From Candidatus Zhuqueibacterota bacterium (GTDB lineage: Bacteria > Zhuqueibacterota > Zhuqueibacteria > Thermofontimicrobiales > Thiofontviventaceae): 63,284 bases of DNA. Made by a program: the position numbers and the translations under genes. Of this stretch, positions 1 to 10,509 are shown piece after piece. The stretch spans positions 1-63,284 of the forward strand of contig JAFGOE010000131.1 of assembly GCA_016926625.1 (NCBI GenBank), in the 5' to 3' direction. The notes below the pieces were generated by a model that saw only the letters and a list, made by a program, of their open reading frames with translations, made no database searches and was not told the origin of the DNA. Position 1 is the stretch's first letter. Every line of letters starts with the position of its first letter.

Positions 1-12
1 GGAGGTTAACCG

Positions 13-1203
<1,191 letters not shown>

Positions 1204-1220
1204 ACACTGGAGAGTAAATA

Positions 1221-1529
1221 ATGACTGGTCAAAAGATTAGAATTAAATTGAAGGCATATGACCATCGTTTGATTGACAAATCGACCGATAAGATTATCAT
1301 GACGGCGAAAGCGACAGGTGCTGCAATATCCGGGCCGATACCATTGCCTACAAAGCGTTCTGTTTATACGGTATTGCGTTCACCGCATGTCGACAAGAAA
1401 TCGAGGGAACAGTTTGAAACGAGGATACACAAGCGTCTCATCGATATCCTGAATTCAAATCCCAAGACCGTCGATGCGTTGATGAAGCTCGAATTACCGG
1501 CGGGTGTTGATGTTGAAATAAAGGTCTGA
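1221..1529 (+). CDS. rpsJ: 30S ribosomal protein S10
   Basis: This 102-residue protein of the 30S head also acts as NusE in antitermination complexes. It is recognised from the start [15 protein letters not shown] and the motif [20 protein letters not shown], and it has the family's usual length. It is the first gene of the classical S10 operon, directly after tuf and 72 bp before rplC. I see nothing notable in that gap. Confidence 0.98.
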   Translation: MTGQKIRIKLKAYDHRLIDKSTDKIIMTAKATGAAISGPIPLPTKRSVYTVLRSPHVDKKSREQFETRIHKRLIDILNSNPKTVDALMKLELPAGVDVEIKV

Positions 1530-1601
1530 TGCTCAGTTATCAGACAGAATATAATCACAAGTAAATCAGTAGACATGAATTTTTAACATAAGTGTGATAT
1601 A

Positions 1602-2225
1602 ATGAGTGCATTAATCGGCAAAAAAGTCGGGATGACCCGTATCTTTACGGAGCAAGGTAAAGTCATTCCTGTTACAGTGTTACAGGTAGGACCCTGTTAT
1701 GTAACCCAAATTAAGACTAAAGAGAAAGACGGCTATGAAGCCGTGCAATTAGGGTACGGCCTAAAGCGAGAGAAGCTGGTGACCAAACCGGTAAAAGGAC
1801 ACTTGAAGAAATCGGGTGCTCCGGCGTTACGGATCCTGAAAGAATTTCGCAATTTTCAGATGGGTGAGTCCATCAAGTTAGGAGCGGAGTTACGAGCCGA
1901 TCTGTTTGAAGTCGGTGATAAGGTAGCGGTCACCGGAACCTCGAAGGGCAAAGGATTTAGCGGTGCTATGAAGCGGCATCACTTCGGAGGCGGACCAAAG
2001 ACGCACGGCCAGAGTGACCGATTGCGTGCTCCTGGTTCACTCGGTCAGTCATCCTATCCTTCTCGTGTGTACAAGGGAACGAGGATGGCAGGAAGAATGG
2101 GCAATGAGCAAGTGACCGTTAAAACTTTAAAAGTAGTCAGAGTGGATCCTGAGAACAATGTTATTATGATAAAGGGTGCAGTGCCAGGATCAAGAAATGG
2201 TATTGTGTACATCAAGAAATTTTAA
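1602..2225 (+). CDS. rplC: 50S ribosomal protein L3
   Basis: L3 is an early-assembling 23S rRNA binder near the peptidyl-transferase centre. The 207-residue protein starts MSALIGKKVGMTRIF. It contains the KGKGFSGAMKRHHF loop that reaches towards the active site, and it ends with the usual VPGSRNGIV segment. It lies in the canonical place between rpsJ and rplD. Confidence 0.98.
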   Translation: MSALIGKKVGMTRIFTEQGKVIPVTVLQVGPCYVTQIKTKEKDGYEAVQLGYGLKREKLVTKPVKGHLKKSGAPALRILKEFRNFQMGESIKLGAELRADLFEVGDKVAVTGTSKGKGFSGAMKRHHFGGGPKTHGQSDRLRAPGSLGQSSYPSRVYKGTRMAGRMGNEQVTVKTLKVVRVDPENNVIMIKGAVPGSRNGIVYIKKF

Positions 2226-2239
2226 TAGTGGACATATCA

Positions 2240-2869
2240 ATGGAACTAGATGTTTACAAAATAGACGGAACGCCTTCCGGCGAGAAGTTGACATTATCTG
2301 ACCAGATCTACAACATCGAACCGAATGATCACGCGATATATCTGGCAGTCAAGAGTTACTTAAAAAACAATCGCCAGGGTAATGCTGCTTCAAAAAACAG
2401 GGCTAACGTACGAGGTGGCGGAAAGAAACCATGGCGGCAAAAGGGTAGAGGAACCGCTCGTGCGGGTACGAGTCGCTCACCGGTTTGGGTAGGTGGCGGA
2501 CGCACATTCGGCCCGCAGCCACGAGATTTATCGATGAAGTTACCGAAGAAGGTGAAACTGTTAGCCAAGTTGTCGGCTCTGACATACAAGGCCCGGGATG
2601 AAAAGATCTCGATCATCGAGGACTTCACACTGGACGCAGCGAAGACCCGTGAGATATCGATGATCTTAAAGAACATCAAGCTGGATAATGAGAAGACATT
2701 GTTCGTGATCCCGGAATACGATAAAGACAAGATCAGAGCGAGCAGCAACATTCCTAATCTAACGATACGGGTGGCGAGCGATTTGAATCCTTATGATATT
2801 TTGAACTGCAGCACCATGTTGCTGCAGAAGAGCACCCTTGAAAAAATCGAAGAGGGCTGTAAGTTATGA
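2240..2869 (+). CDS. rplD: 50S ribosomal protein L4
   Basis: L4 lines the nascent-peptide tunnel and is the autoregulator of the S10 operon in some bacteria. The frame is open from a GTG at 2228, but family members begin MELDVYKIDG, so the ATG at 2240 is the better start (about 209 residues). The conserved loop runs NRANVRGGGKKPWRQKGRG, followed by SPVWVGGGRTFGP. The gene overlaps rplW by four bases (ATGA), which implies translational coupling. Confidence 0.96.
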   Translation: MELDVYKIDGTPSGEKLTLSDQIYNIEPNDHAIYLAVKSYLKNNRQGNAASKNRANVRGGGKKPWRQKGRGTARAGTSRSPVWVGGGRTFGPQPRDLSMKLPKKVKLLAKLSALTYKARDEKISIIEDFTLDAAKTREISMILKNIKLDNEKTLFVIPEYDKDKIRASSNIPNLTIRVASDLNPYDILNCSTMLLQKSTLEKIEEGCKL

Positions 2870-3168
2870 GAAACGTATATGAAGTATTAAAACGACCGAT
2901 CTTGACCGAGAAAATGTTGAAACTTCAGGAAGATAAGCATCAATATGCTTTCGAAATCGATAAAAAATCGAACAAGGTTGAAGTGAAGAAAGCGGTTCAG
3001 GAGAAGTTCGATGTCACGGTAGAAAATGTAAATATTTCCGTTGTGAAGGGTAAATCCAAGAATTTAAACACCCGGCGTGGTTTAACGAAGGGGAAACGAT
3101 CCGACTGGAAAAAGGCGATTGTGACATTGAGAAAAGGTGATTCGATTAATTTCTTTGAGAATGCATAG
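2866..3168 (+). CDS. rplW: 50S ribosomal protein L23
   Basis: This 100-residue protein sits at the tunnel exit, where trigger factor and SRP dock. Family signatures are VLKRPILTEKM at the start, the YAFEIDKKSNKVEVKKAV segment and the basic TRRGLTKGKRSDWKKAIVTL tail. Its start codon overlaps the rplD stop. Confidence 0.97.
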   Translation: MRNVYEVLKRPILTEKMLKLQEDKHQYAFEIDKKSNKVEVKKAVQEKFDVTVENVNISVVKGKSKNLNTRRGLTKGKRSDWKKAIVTLRKGDSINFFENA

Positions 3169-3182
3169 TTTGGAGAAGATAA

Positions 3183-4010
3183 ATGGCTGTTAAAACATTT
3201 AAACCCGTAACCCCGTCGTTGCGATACAAGACGGTTTCGACATTCGAGGATATTACGAAGACGAAACCGGAGAAGTCGTTGACGACGACGATCAAAAAGA
3301 GCGGTGGTCGCAACAATCTGGGACGAATAACGAGTCGTCACCGGGGCGGAGGACACAAGCGACTGTATCGCGTCATCGATTTCAGACGCGATAAGTACGA
3401 TATCCCTGCGAAAGTAGCAGCGATCGAATATGATCCTAATCGCTCTGCTCGAATCGCCTTGCTGGTTTACGCTGATGGGGAGAAACGTTATATTTTAGCA
3501 CCATCGGGACTGAAGGTAGAGGACACCGTGATATCGAGCGATACCCCCGAAATCCGTACAGGCAACTCGCTTCCCTTGAAGAATGTGCCGTTAGGGTCGG
3601 TGATTCATAATATCGAACTGAAGATTGGCAAGGGAGGTCAATTAGCGAGAAGCGCGGGTTCCTATGCGCAATTAGTGGCGAAGGAAAAAGGATATGCGCA
3701 ATTGAAGTTGCCTTCAGGTGAAATTCGCATGGTTCACCTCGAATGTCGTGCGACTCTTGGTCAGGTGAGCAACATAGATCATGAGAATATCACGATAGGA
3801 AAAGCAGGCAAGACGCGCTGGTTAGGTAAGCGACCCAAAGTAAGAGGCGTGGCGATGAACCCCATCGACCATCCGATGGGCGGAGGCGAAGGGAAATCGT
3901 CGGGTGGTAGGCATCCGTGTTCACCCTGGGGACAATTAGCAAAGGGTAAGAAAACGAGAAAAGCGAAGAGTTCGGATTCATTAATTGTGAGAAGAAGAAA
4001 ATCTAAATAG
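3183..4010 (+). CDS. rplB: 50S ribosomal protein L2
   Basis: L2 is required for subunit joining and peptidyl transfer. The 275-residue protein has the N-terminal [14 protein letters not shown] motif, the central SH3-like domain and the near-universal [21 protein letters not shown] segment carrying the key histidine. It is followed 11 bp later by rpsS. Confidence 0.98.
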   Translation: MAVKTFKPVTPSLRYKTVSTFEDITKTKPEKSLTTTIKKSGGRNNLGRITSRHRGGGHKRLYRVIDFRRDKYDIPAKVAAIEYDPNRSARIALLVYADGEKRYILAPSGLKVEDTVISSDTPEIRTGNSLPLKNVPLGSVIHNIELKIGKGGQLARSAGSYAQLVAKEKGYAQLKLPSGEIRMVHLECRATLGQVSNIDHENITIGKAGKTRWLGKRPKVRGVAMNPIDHPMGGGEGKSSGGRHPCSPWGQLAKGKKTRKAKSSDSLIVRRRKSK

Positions 4011-4021
4011 GTTTATAAACT

Positions 4022-4306
4022 ATGGCAAGATCGATAAAAAAAGGACCGTATGTCGATCCGAAACTGGTAAGCAGGATCGAAGCATTGAATCAATCGAATC
4101 AAAAGAAAGTCATTAAGACGTGGGCGAGACGGTCGACGATACCACCAGAGTTTGTGGGACACACCATTGCGGTCCACAATGGGAATAAGTTCATCCCTGT
4201 ATATATCTCTGAAAACATGGTGGGACATAAATTGGGTGAATTTGCTTTGACACGAACATTTCGTGGTCATCCGACAAAATCTGATAAGAAAAGTAGTGTA
4301 CGCTAA
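4022..4306 (+). CDS. rpsS: 30S ribosomal protein S19
   Basis: S19 forms a complex with S13 in the 30S head. The 94-residue protein starts [15 protein letters not shown] and has the conserved [22 protein letters not shown] and [16 protein letters not shown] segments. Length and location between rplB and rplV are normal. Confidence 0.98.
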   Translation: MARSIKKGPYVDPKLVSRIEALNQSNQKKVIKTWARRSTIPPEFVGHTIAVHNGNKFIPVYISENMVGHKLGEFALTRTFRGHPTKSDKKSSVR

Positions 4307-4321
4307 GCATAAGGATTAAAC

Positions 4322-4663
4322 ATGGAAGCAAGAGCGATTGCAAAATATGTTCGCATGTCGCCTCGTAAAGTCAGACAAGTGGCCGATCTCATCCGAGGTA
4401 AGAATGTGGGAGAAGCCATCAATATATTGCATTTTACGACAAAAGCAGCCTCAGAACCCATAGAAAAGGTGTTGCGCTCTGCTGTTTCGAATATGTTGAA
4501 TTTAGAAACAAAGGTAGATCCTGACGAGTTATTTGTCAAAGAGATCAAGGTGGATGGTGGAGTCACGTTAAAGCGATTCAGAGCTGCATCGATGGGAAGG
4601 GCTGTAAGAATCCGTAAGCGAACAAGTCATATTTCAGTCGTGGTGGCTGAGGTAACAAAATAA
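4322..4663 (+). CDS. rplV: 50S ribosomal protein L22
   Basis: The long hairpin of L22 lines the exit tunnel. The 113-residue protein opens with [24 protein letters not shown] and ends with the hairpin and tail segment [22 protein letters not shown]. It lies between rpsS and rpsC with short spacers. Confidence 0.97.
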   Translation: MEARAIAKYVRMSPRKVRQVADLIRGKNVGEAINILHFTTKAASEPIEKVLRSAVSNMLNLETKVDPDELFVKEIKVDGGVTLKRFRAASMGRAVRIRKRTSHISVVVAEVTK

Positions 4664-4681
4664 AATTCATAGGAGGATCTA

Positions 4682-5314
4682 TTGGGTCAGAAGGTTAATC
4701 CGATCGGTTTACGAGTCGGTATAATTCGTAGTTGGGACTCCAATTGGTTTGATGAGAGAAATTTCGCTGAGAAACTAAACGAAGATTTGAAGATCCGTAA
4801 ATACGTACGAACAAGACTGCAACGGGCGAGCGTCTCGAAGATTGAGATCGAGCGAACATCAAAACGAATTACGCTGAGAATTTATACGGCCAGACCTGGC
4901 ATCGTCATCGGTCGCAAGGGGGCTGAGGTCGATAAGCTTAAAGTCGAATTACAGAAGATCACCGACAAGGAAATTCAGCTGAACATCGAAGAGATAAAAC
5001 GACCAGAGCTGGACGCCTATCTTGTCGCCGAAAATGTGGCAAAGCAACTGGAAGCCAAGATTGGTTTCCGCCGCGCGATGAAAAAATCGATCATGTTCGC
5101 GATCCGAATGGGAGCCGAGGGCGTTAAAGTATGCTGTTCCGGACGCCTGGGCGGAGCCGAAATGGCCAGGACAGAGCAGTACAAGGAAGGTAAAATTCCT
5201 CTGCATACGCTTCGAGCCGATATCGATTACGCCTGTACGATAGCGCAAACGACTTATGGCACCATCGGTGTCAAGGTATGGATCTGCAAGGGTGAAATTT
5301 TAGGTAGTAATTAA
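4682..5314 (+). CDS. rpsC: 30S ribosomal protein S3
   Basis: S3 binds mRNA at the entry channel. The 210-residue protein begins [16 protein letters not shown] and carries the type-II KH GRKGAE loop. The start is a TTG at 4682, preceded by AGGAGG at about 4672, one of several TTG starts in this operon. The 73-bp gap to rplP contains a small hairpin at 5322-5344. Confidence 0.97.
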   Translation: MGQKVNPIGLRVGIIRSWDSNWFDERNFAEKLNEDLKIRKYVRTRLQRASVSKIEIERTSKRITLRIYTARPGIVIGRKGAEVDKLKVELQKITDKEIQLNIEEIKRPELDAYLVAENVAKQLEAKIGFRRAMKKSIMFAIRMGAEGVKVCCSGRLGGAEMARTEQYKEGKIPLHTLRADIDYACTIAQTTYGTIGVKVWICKGEILGSN

Positions 5315-5387
5315 TAAAAATTGATGTATGTATTTCATACGTCATCATCTGAGACGAGAACATTAACTATAGAGTTGGGTTATTATC

Positions 5388-5807
5388 ATGTTAATGCCGA
5401 AAAGGACTAAATACAGAAAGCAGCAACGCGGACGCATGAAAGGCAAAGCGTATCGAGGTTCAGCGATTAATTTTGGTGAATATGCCATGAAGGCGATGGA
5501 GCCCGCGTGGATAACCAGTAAACAGATTGAAGCGGCTCGAATTGCCATGACGCGTCATATCAAACGAGGGGGAAAAGTGTGGATTCGGATTTTCCCTGAC
5601 AAGCCGGTTACTGAGAAACCAGCCGAGACTCGAATGGGTAAGGGGAAGGGTTCGCCCGAATACTGGGTGGCGGTGGTGAAACCTGGTCGAATCTTGTTTG
5701 AGATTGAGGGAGTCAGTGAAGAATTAGCCAGAGAGGCGATTCAGTTAGCTGCTCATAAGTTGCCGATAAAAACGAAATTTGTATCACGTGCAGAATTTGG
5801 AGTGTGA
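5388..5807 (+). CDS. rplP: 50S ribosomal protein L16
   Basis: L16 contacts the A-site tRNA on the large subunit. The 139-residue protein begins [19 protein letters not shown], the usual family start, and contains [19 protein letters not shown]. It leads into rpmC with a stop/start overlap or a five-base gap, depending on the rpmC start. Confidence 0.98.
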   Translation: MLMPKRTKYRKQQRGRMKGKAYRGSAINFGEYAMKAMEPAWITSKQIEAARIAMTRHIKRGGKVWIRIFPDKPVTEKPAETRMGKGKGSPEYWVAVVKPGRILFEIEGVSEELAREAIQLAAHKLPIKTKFVSRAEFGV

Positions 5808-5812
5808 TAACC

Positions 5813-6043
5813 ATGAGAATGGAAGAGATCAACACGCTGCCCGAGGCGGAAATCAGACAGCGGTTAGAGGATATACTGGAAGAAATACAAAATTTAAACT
5901 TTCAGCACGCGACAAGACAGTTGGATAATCCATTGAAAATAAGGATGTTGAGGAAAGATGTCGCTCGATTGAAGACGGTGTTACATGAAATTGAATCGGG
6001 CAAGAGAAAACCGATTCAAGCAAGTTTTGGAGAAAAGTCATGA
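5813..6043 (+). CDS. rpmC: 50S ribosomal protein L29
   Basis: L29 is a small helical protein beside the tunnel exit. The frame is open from a GTG at 5804 that overlaps the rplP stop. Family proteins start close to the MRMEEINTL segment, so the ATG at 5813 is preferred (76 residues). The body has the two-helix pattern, ending [14 protein letters not shown]. It overlaps rpsQ by four bases. Confidence 0.93.
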   Translation: MRMEEINTLPEAEIRQRLEDILEEIQNLNFQHATRQLDNPLKIRMLRKDVARLKTVLHEIESGKRKPIQASFGEKS

Positions 6044-6300
6044 CAGTTGAAAGAGGTAATCGTAAAACCAAGATCGGAATCATAATCAGTGATAAAATGG
6101 ACAAGAGTCGTGTTATCGCCGTGAACAGATTGGTTAAACATCCGTTGTACAATAAGATCGTGAGAAAGACGTCAAAGTTCATGATTCATGACGAAAACAA
6201 CGAGAGTCACCTGGGCGACAAGGTAAAGGTGATGGAGACGCGTCCGTTAAGCAAGCGGAAGAGATGGCGATTAATCGAAATTCTGGAAAAAGCAAAATAA
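6040..6300 (+). CDS. rpsQ: 30S ribosomal protein S17
   Basis: S17 is an OB-fold primary binder of 16S rRNA. The 86-residue protein has the [20 protein letters not shown] strand pattern and the conserved [23 protein letters not shown] segment. Its ATG overlaps the rpmC stop. Confidence 0.97.
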   Translation: MTVERGNRKTKIGIIISDKMDKSRVIAVNRLVKHPLYNKIVRKTSKFMIHDENNESHLGDKVKVMETRPLSKRKRWRLIEILEKAK

Positions 6301-6313
6301 AGGATTAGGAGAG

Positions 6314-6682
6314 ATGATACAGGAATATACGAGATTAAATGTTGCAGACAACACGGGCGCGAAGAAGGTGATGTGTATCCGTGTTCTTGGTGGATCCAAG
6401 AAGCGATACGGAAGGGTTGGTGACATCATCATCGTCAGCGTCAAATCGGCCATCCCGGGGGGCACCGTAAAGAAAGGGGATAAGAGCAAGGCTGTGATTG
6501 TTCGCACAAAGAAAGAGATTAGCCGAGAGGATGGATCATACATTCGATTTGACGAGAACGCAGCGGTTCTCATAAACGATGCCATGGAGCCCAGAGGAAG
6601 CCGTATATTCGGTCCCGTTGCCCGAGAACTGCGTGAAAAAGAGTTCATGAAAATAGTATCATTGGCTCCTGAAGTCTTATAA
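6314..6682 (+). CDS. rplN: 50S ribosomal protein L14
   Basis: L14 forms an intersubunit bridge and is the target of the silencing factor RsfS. The 122-residue protein starts [22 protein letters not shown] and ends [23 protein letters not shown], both diagnostic of the family. It opens the spc part of the cluster. Confidence 0.98.
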   Translation: MIQEYTRLNVADNTGAKKVMCIRVLGGSKKRYGRVGDIIIVSVKSAIPGGTVKKGDKSKAVIVRTKKEISREDGSYIRFDENAAVLINDAMEPRGSRIFGPVARELREKEFMKIVSLAPEVL

Positions 6683-6707
6683 TGGTGATTGACGAATCGA
6701 GGATGAA

Positions 6708-7049
6708 ATGAAAATTCATAAAGAAGATCAAGTTACAATTTTATCAGGAAATGATAGTGGTAAGACTGGGAGAGTCTTGAAGGTATTTCCTGAAAATAAT
6801 AAAATAATCGTGGAAGGTGTCAATTTTATCAAAAAGCACACCAGACCGAGCCAGAAACAGCCTCAGGGTGGCATCGTGACCAAGGAGGCACCGATCAACG
6901 CGTCCAATGTGCTGGTCATTTGTCCGAAATGCAACAAGAAGACGAAGGTTGGTTTTAAAACCATTACGGACGAAACCAAAGGGAAGACGCATCGGGTTCG
7001 CTATTGTAAAAAATGTGGAGAGATGATCGTAAGAGCGTCATCTAAATAA
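6708..7049 (+). CDS. rplX: 50S ribosomal protein L24, with zinc-type cysteine pairs
   Basis: L24 initiates 50S assembly. The 113-residue protein has the KOW motif in its N-terminal part (GNDSGKTGRVLKV). In its C-terminal extension, two CxxC pairs (CPKC and CKKC) could bind zinc. It lies between rplN and rplE as usual. Confidence 0.97.
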   Translation: MKIHKEDQVTILSGNDSGKTGRVLKVFPENNKIIVEGVNFIKKHTRPSQKQPQGGIVTKEAPINASNVLVICPKCNKKTKVGFKTITDETKGKTHRVRYCKKCGEMIVRASSK

Positions 7050-7076
7050 TGTACTAGTTGAATAGGTTAATGGATC

Positions 7077-7631
7077 ATGGAATATTATCCCAGGTTATTG
7101 AAAGAATATCGTGAAAAGATAATCGCCCAACTCAAAGACAAGCTGGAGCTCAAGAATAAAATGGAAGTTCCACGTCTTGAAAAGATCATTGTCAACATGG
7201 GAGTCGGAGAAGCGATAGAAAATAGTAAAGTTTTAGAATCAGCGATCGAAGAGTTACGGATCATCACCGGCCAGCATCCGGCCACATCGCGATCGAGAAA
7301 AGCGATTTCTAATTTCAAATTACGTGCCGGTGTACCGATCGGATGCTTTGTGACTTTAAGAGGTTGGAAAATGTACGAGTTTCTCGATCGACTCATCAAT
7401 GTCGCTATTCCGCGTGTTCGAGATTTCAGAGGCCTCTCTCCCAGTTCCTTCGATGGGCGAGGTAATTACAACATGGGTGTTAAGGAACAGATTATATTTC
7501 CTGAAATCAATTACGATAAGGTCGACAAAATCAGAGGCATGAACATTACAATTGTGACAACGGCCAAAACCGATGAACATGCATATGAGTTGTTATCCAG
7601 TTTTGGAATGCCTTTTAGAAAGAAAAGTTAA
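7077..7631 (+). CDS. rplE: 50S ribosomal protein L5
   Basis: L5 binds 5S rRNA. The 184-residue protein carries the [12 protein letters not shown] motif, [20 protein letters not shown], and the [16 protein letters not shown] segment typical of bacterial L5. Confidence 0.98.
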   Translation: MEYYPRLLKEYREKIIAQLKDKLELKNKMEVPRLEKIIVNMGVGEAIENSKVLESAIEELRIITGQHPATSRSRKAISNFKLRAGVPIGCFVTLRGWKMYEFLDRLINVAIPRVRDFRGLSPSSFDGRGNYNMGVKEQIIFPEINYDKVDKIRGMNITIVTTAKTDEHAYELLSSFGMPFRKKS

Positions 7632-7652
7632 ACGTCTAAGGAGAATTTAGTC

Positions 7653-7838
7653 TTGGCTAGAAAAGCTCTGATAGTAAAAGCAAAAAAAGTACCGAAGTAT
7701 AAGGTAAGAAAATACAATCGTTGTGCTCGCTGTGGCAGACCCAGAGCGTATTATCGAAAATTTGGTATCTGTCGCCTCTGTTTCAGAGAATTAGCGTCTC
7801 AGGGAGAGATCCCGGGCGTAACGAAGGCTAGTTGGTAA
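7653..7838 (+). CDS. rpsZ: 30S ribosomal protein S14, zinc (type Z) form
   Basis: This is the short 61-residue zinc-dependent S14. It has the two CxxC pairs CARC and CRLC flanking [12 protein letters not shown]. It starts with TTG at 7653, preceded by AAGGAG. The short form contrasts with the longer zinc-free S14 of enterobacteria. Confidence 0.97.
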   Translation: MARKALIVKAKKVPKYKVRKYNRCARCGRPRAYYRKFGICRLCFRELASQGEIPGVTKASW

Positions 7839-7865
7839 TAAATTTATTGATTGGAGAAGTTGCAC

Positions 7866-8264
7866 ATGTCGATGACCGACCCAATTGCTGATTATCTAAC
7901 ACGGTTTAGAAACGCAGCAAAAGCGAAACATTCTAAAGTAGATATTCCCGCATCAAGGATGAAGTTACAGATCACTAAGATCCTGTATGAGTATCGATAT
8001 ATTAACGATTTCATCAATATCGATGATGGCAAGCAGGGAATTATCAGAATTTACATCAAGTACGATGAAAATGATAAGTGTGTTATCAAAAAATTAATGC
8101 GCGTAAGCAAACCTGGTTTAAGACAGTATGTGGGTGCATCCGAGATCCCACGGGTTTTAAACAATCTGGGGATCGCCATCATGTCCACATCAAAGGGTAT
8201 AGTAACAGACCGAGAGGCGAGGAAGATGGGTATTGGCGGCGAAGTGTTGTGTTATATCTGGTAA
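7866..8264 (+). CDS. rpsH: 30S ribosomal protein S8
   Basis: S8 is a central assembly protein and the spc-operon repressor in E. coli. The frame extends to a TTG at 7851. The GGAG at 7853-7856 lies inside that extension, nine bases before the ATG at 7866. The family start [17 protein letters not shown] begins there, giving 132 residues. The C-terminal [22 protein letters not shown] is the S8 signature. Confidence 0.97.
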   Translation: MSMTDPIADYLTRFRNAAKAKHSKVDIPASRMKLQITKILYEYRYINDFINIDDGKQGIIRIYIKYDENDKCVIKKLMRVSKPGLRQYVGASEIPRVLNNLGIAIMSTSKGIVTDREARKMGIGGEVLCYIW

Positions 8265-8287
8265 AATCATAACGAAGGAGTCATAAA

Positions 8288-8833
8288 GTGTCACGTGTTG
8301 GTAAAAGACCGATCAATCTTCCCGAAGGCGTGAAGGTTGAATTAGCAAACTCAATCATTACTATATCAAAGGGTTCGAATGTATTGACACAAAAGATACA
8401 TCCGGATATCAGTGTTGATGTCGATAGCGATACGAAAGAGATTCAAGTGTCACGACCAACGGATAACAAGCTGCACCGCTCACTTCACGGTTTGTACCGA
8501 GCTCTCATCAGCAACATGGTTGTTGGAGTTACGAATGGGTTTACAAAGAGACTGGAGATCGTTGGTGTCGGACATCGAGCCGAGTTAAGGGGAAAGAGTT
8601 TATTTTTAAACATTGGGTATTCGCATCCCATTTTATTCAAGGTGCCGGATGAAGTCGAAATTAAATTAGAATCACCCACCGTTATTTCGGTGAAAGGTAT
8701 AGATAAACAATTAGTTGGGCAAATCGCCGCGAAGATTCGATCATTCAAACCACCTGAACCGTATAAAGGCAAGGGCATTCGATATTCCGGTGAATATGTG
8801 AGAAGAAAAGCGGGTAAGACTGCCGGTAAATAA
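8288..8833 (+). CDS. rplF: 50S ribosomal protein L6
   Basis: L6 sits near the factor-binding site. The 181-residue protein starts at a GTG with MSRVGKRPINLPEGVKVE. It has two homologous domains and the C-terminal signature PEPYKGKGIRYSGEYVRRKAGK. Confidence 0.98.
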   Translation: MSRVGKRPINLPEGVKVELANSIITISKGSNVLTQKIHPDISVDVDSDTKEIQVSRPTDNKLHRSLHGLYRALISNMVVGVTNGFTKRLEIVGVGHRAELRGKSLFLNIGYSHPILFKVPDEVEIKLESPTVISVKGIDKQLVGQIAAKIRSFKPPEPYKGKGIRYSGEYVRRKAGKTAGK

Positions 8834-8852
8834 TAAATAAAAGGAAAGCTTT

Positions 8853-9224
8853 ATGTCTGTAAAAGTAATCGATAAGAAGAAAACGCGGATGCGAAAGAAA
8901 TTGAACATTAAAAAGAAGGTACAGGGAACACCAGAGCGTCCGAGATTCGCTGTTTTCCGAAGTTTAAATCATATATATGTACAACTGATTGATGATACGA
9001 ACCATCGTACCGTGCTGACCGTATCGGATTTATCGAAGGACATCACGGCAGATCTTAAGGGCAAGAAGAAAACCGAGATCGCCAAGATCGTCGGAAAATA
9101 TGCCGCAGATAAAGCAAAAGATTTGAAGATCGACAATGTAGTCTTCGATCGCGCCGGTTATATTTATCATGGACGGGTAAAGGCTCTCGCAGAAGGTGCT
9201 CGAGAAGGCGGCCTGAAATTTTAA
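8853..9224 (+). CDS. rplR: 50S ribosomal protein L18
   Basis: L18 binds 5S rRNA together with L5. The 123-residue protein has the basic N-terminus, PERPRFAVFRSLNHIYVQLI, and the C-terminal FDRAGYIYHGRVKALAEGAREGGLKF signature. Confidence 0.98.
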   Translation: MSVKVIDKKKTRMRKKLNIKKKVQGTPERPRFAVFRSLNHIYVQLIDDTNHRTVLTVSDLSKDITADLKGKKKTEIAKIVGKYAADKAKDLKIDNVVFDRAGYIYHGRVKALAEGAREGGLKF

Positions 9225-9247
9225 TTATTTAATGGAGATCTATTTCT

Positions 9248-9772
9248 GTGAAAAAAGTTGAACGAATAAATCCTAATGAATTAGATTTAAAGGAACGGCC
9301 CATCAGTGTAAATCGTGTGGCGAAAGTCGTAAAAGGTGGTCGTCGCTTCAGTTTTACAGCCATCGTGGTCGTGGGTGACGGGAACGGACACGTCGGTGTT
9401 GGTCACGGAAAAGCGAATGAAGTCGCCGATGCGATCGCAAAAGCAACGGATAATGCTAAAAAGAATCTGGTCATGATCCCCATTATCAAGGGAACGATAC
9501 CGCATGCGATCACGGGTAAATACGGCGCCGGTCGAGTTTATTTGCAGCCCGCATCACCGGGAACCGGTGTGATCGCCGGAGGTCCGGTACGTGCTATTCT
9601 GGAATCCGTCGGAGTGCAGGACATCCTGACGAAGTCGTTGGGTTCTTCGAATCCGCATAACGTTGTCAAAGCGACGATGGCTGCTTTGGAGAATATGGTC
9701 AATGCATCCACGGTTGCGCGAAAGAGAGATATCTCCATTAAAGAAGTTTTCGAAAGACCCCTGTCGCGATAA
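9248..9772 (+). CDS. rpsE: 30S ribosomal protein S5
   Basis: S5 has roles in decoding fidelity and mRNA unwinding. The 174-residue protein starts at a GTG. It has the [20 protein letters not shown] start of the double-stranded-RNA-binding-like domain and the C-terminal [20 protein letters not shown] segment. A 97-bp gap with a hairpin separates it from rpmD. Confidence 0.98.
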   Translation: MKKVERINPNELDLKERPISVNRVAKVVKGGRRFSFTAIVVVGDGNGHVGVGHGKANEVADAIAKATDNAKKNLVMIPIIKGTIPHAITGKYGAGRVYLQPASPGTGVIAGGPVRAILESVGVQDILTKSLGSSNPHNVVKATMAALENMVNASTVARKRDISIKEVFERPLSR

Positions 9773-9789
9773 ATTATTAGGATTGAACA

Positions 9790-9835
9790 GTGACTGACGT
9801 CGCCCGGGTATGTCCGGAGGGCGCCACAGGTTTTA
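9790..9835 (+). other. Hairpin in the rpsE-rpmD gap
   Basis: The 97-bp gap after rpsE is unusually long for this operon. It contains a GC-rich inverted pair, CGCCC and GGGCG, with an inner GG/CC match, enclosing a short loop. No T tract follows and no ORF fits. It could be an mRNA processing or attenuation structure; its function is unknown. Confidence 0.4.
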
Positions 9836-9869
9836 GAATCGTTTTAGATTAATTTTATTGGGTTTTATC

Positions 9870-10055
9870 ATGACGAAAAAATTAAAAATTACCTTAAAGA
9901 AAAGCATTATCGGCTATAATAAGAAGCAGAAATTGACAGTTGAAGCTCTTGGCCTGAGAAGAATGCATCAATCGGTCATTCATAATGACACGCCGCAAAT
10001 AAGAGGTATGGCGAACAAGATATCGCATCTCGTTCATGTCGAAGAAGTAAGCTAA
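9870..10055 (+). CDS. rpmD: 50S ribosomal protein L30
   Basis: This small 50S protein is recognised by [25 protein letters not shown] followed by [21 protein letters not shown]. The frame extends to a TTG at 9858, but the ATG at 9870 matches the family start and gives 61 residues, the usual size. It is followed by rplO. Confidence 0.95.
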   Translation: MTKKLKITLKKSIIGYNKKQKLTVEALGLRRMHQSVIHNDTPQIRGMANKISHLVHVEEVS

Positions 10056-10068
10056 TATAGAGGGAATT

Positions 10069-10509
10069 ATGGATTTAGGAACTTTACAATATGCCTCTGA
10101 CTCTCGTAAAAACAGGAAGAGAGTCGGACGCGGAATAGGATCTGGCCATGGCGGTACATCGTGTCGTGGGCATAAAGGTGCGCGCTCGCGCGCCGGTTTT
10201 AAAAGTAAGCTCGGATTCGAGGGTGGTCAAACCCCTCTGCAGCGACAGATGCCGAAACGTGGTTTTAATAATATATTCAAGAAACGATACCAGTTGGTGA
10301 ATTTAAGGGATCTTGAAAAATTGGGTAAACTGAAAAAGATTGATCCTGTGGTATTGTATGAGAACCGTGTGATTCGTAAGAAAAACGTGCCAGTGAAGGT
10401 GTTGGGTGATGGTGAAATCAAACGGGGCATCGAAATATCAGCTCACGCGTTTACAAAGTCGGCCATTGAAAAGATAGAAGCCGCTCAAGGGAGGATTAAT
10501 ATCCTATGA
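10069..10509 (+). CDS. rplO: 50S ribosomal protein L15
   Basis: L15 is a late-assembling, glycine- and arginine-rich protein. The 146-residue sequence has RVGRGIGSGHGGTSCRGHKG and the GGQTPLQRQMPKRGF segment. Its stop overlaps the secY start by four bases. Confidence 0.98.
   Translation: MDLGTLQYASDSRKNRKRVGRGIGSGHGGTSCRGHKGARSRAGFKSKLGFEGGQTPLQRQMPKRGFNNIFKKRYQLVNLRDLEKLGKLKKIDPVVLYENRVIRKKNVPVKVLGDGEIKRGIEISAHAFTKSAIEKIEAAQGRINIL

Noticed and set aside
2356..2751. 131-residue frame antisense to rplD
   Set aside because: Its sequence is the complement of highly conserved L4 codons and shows no start signal.
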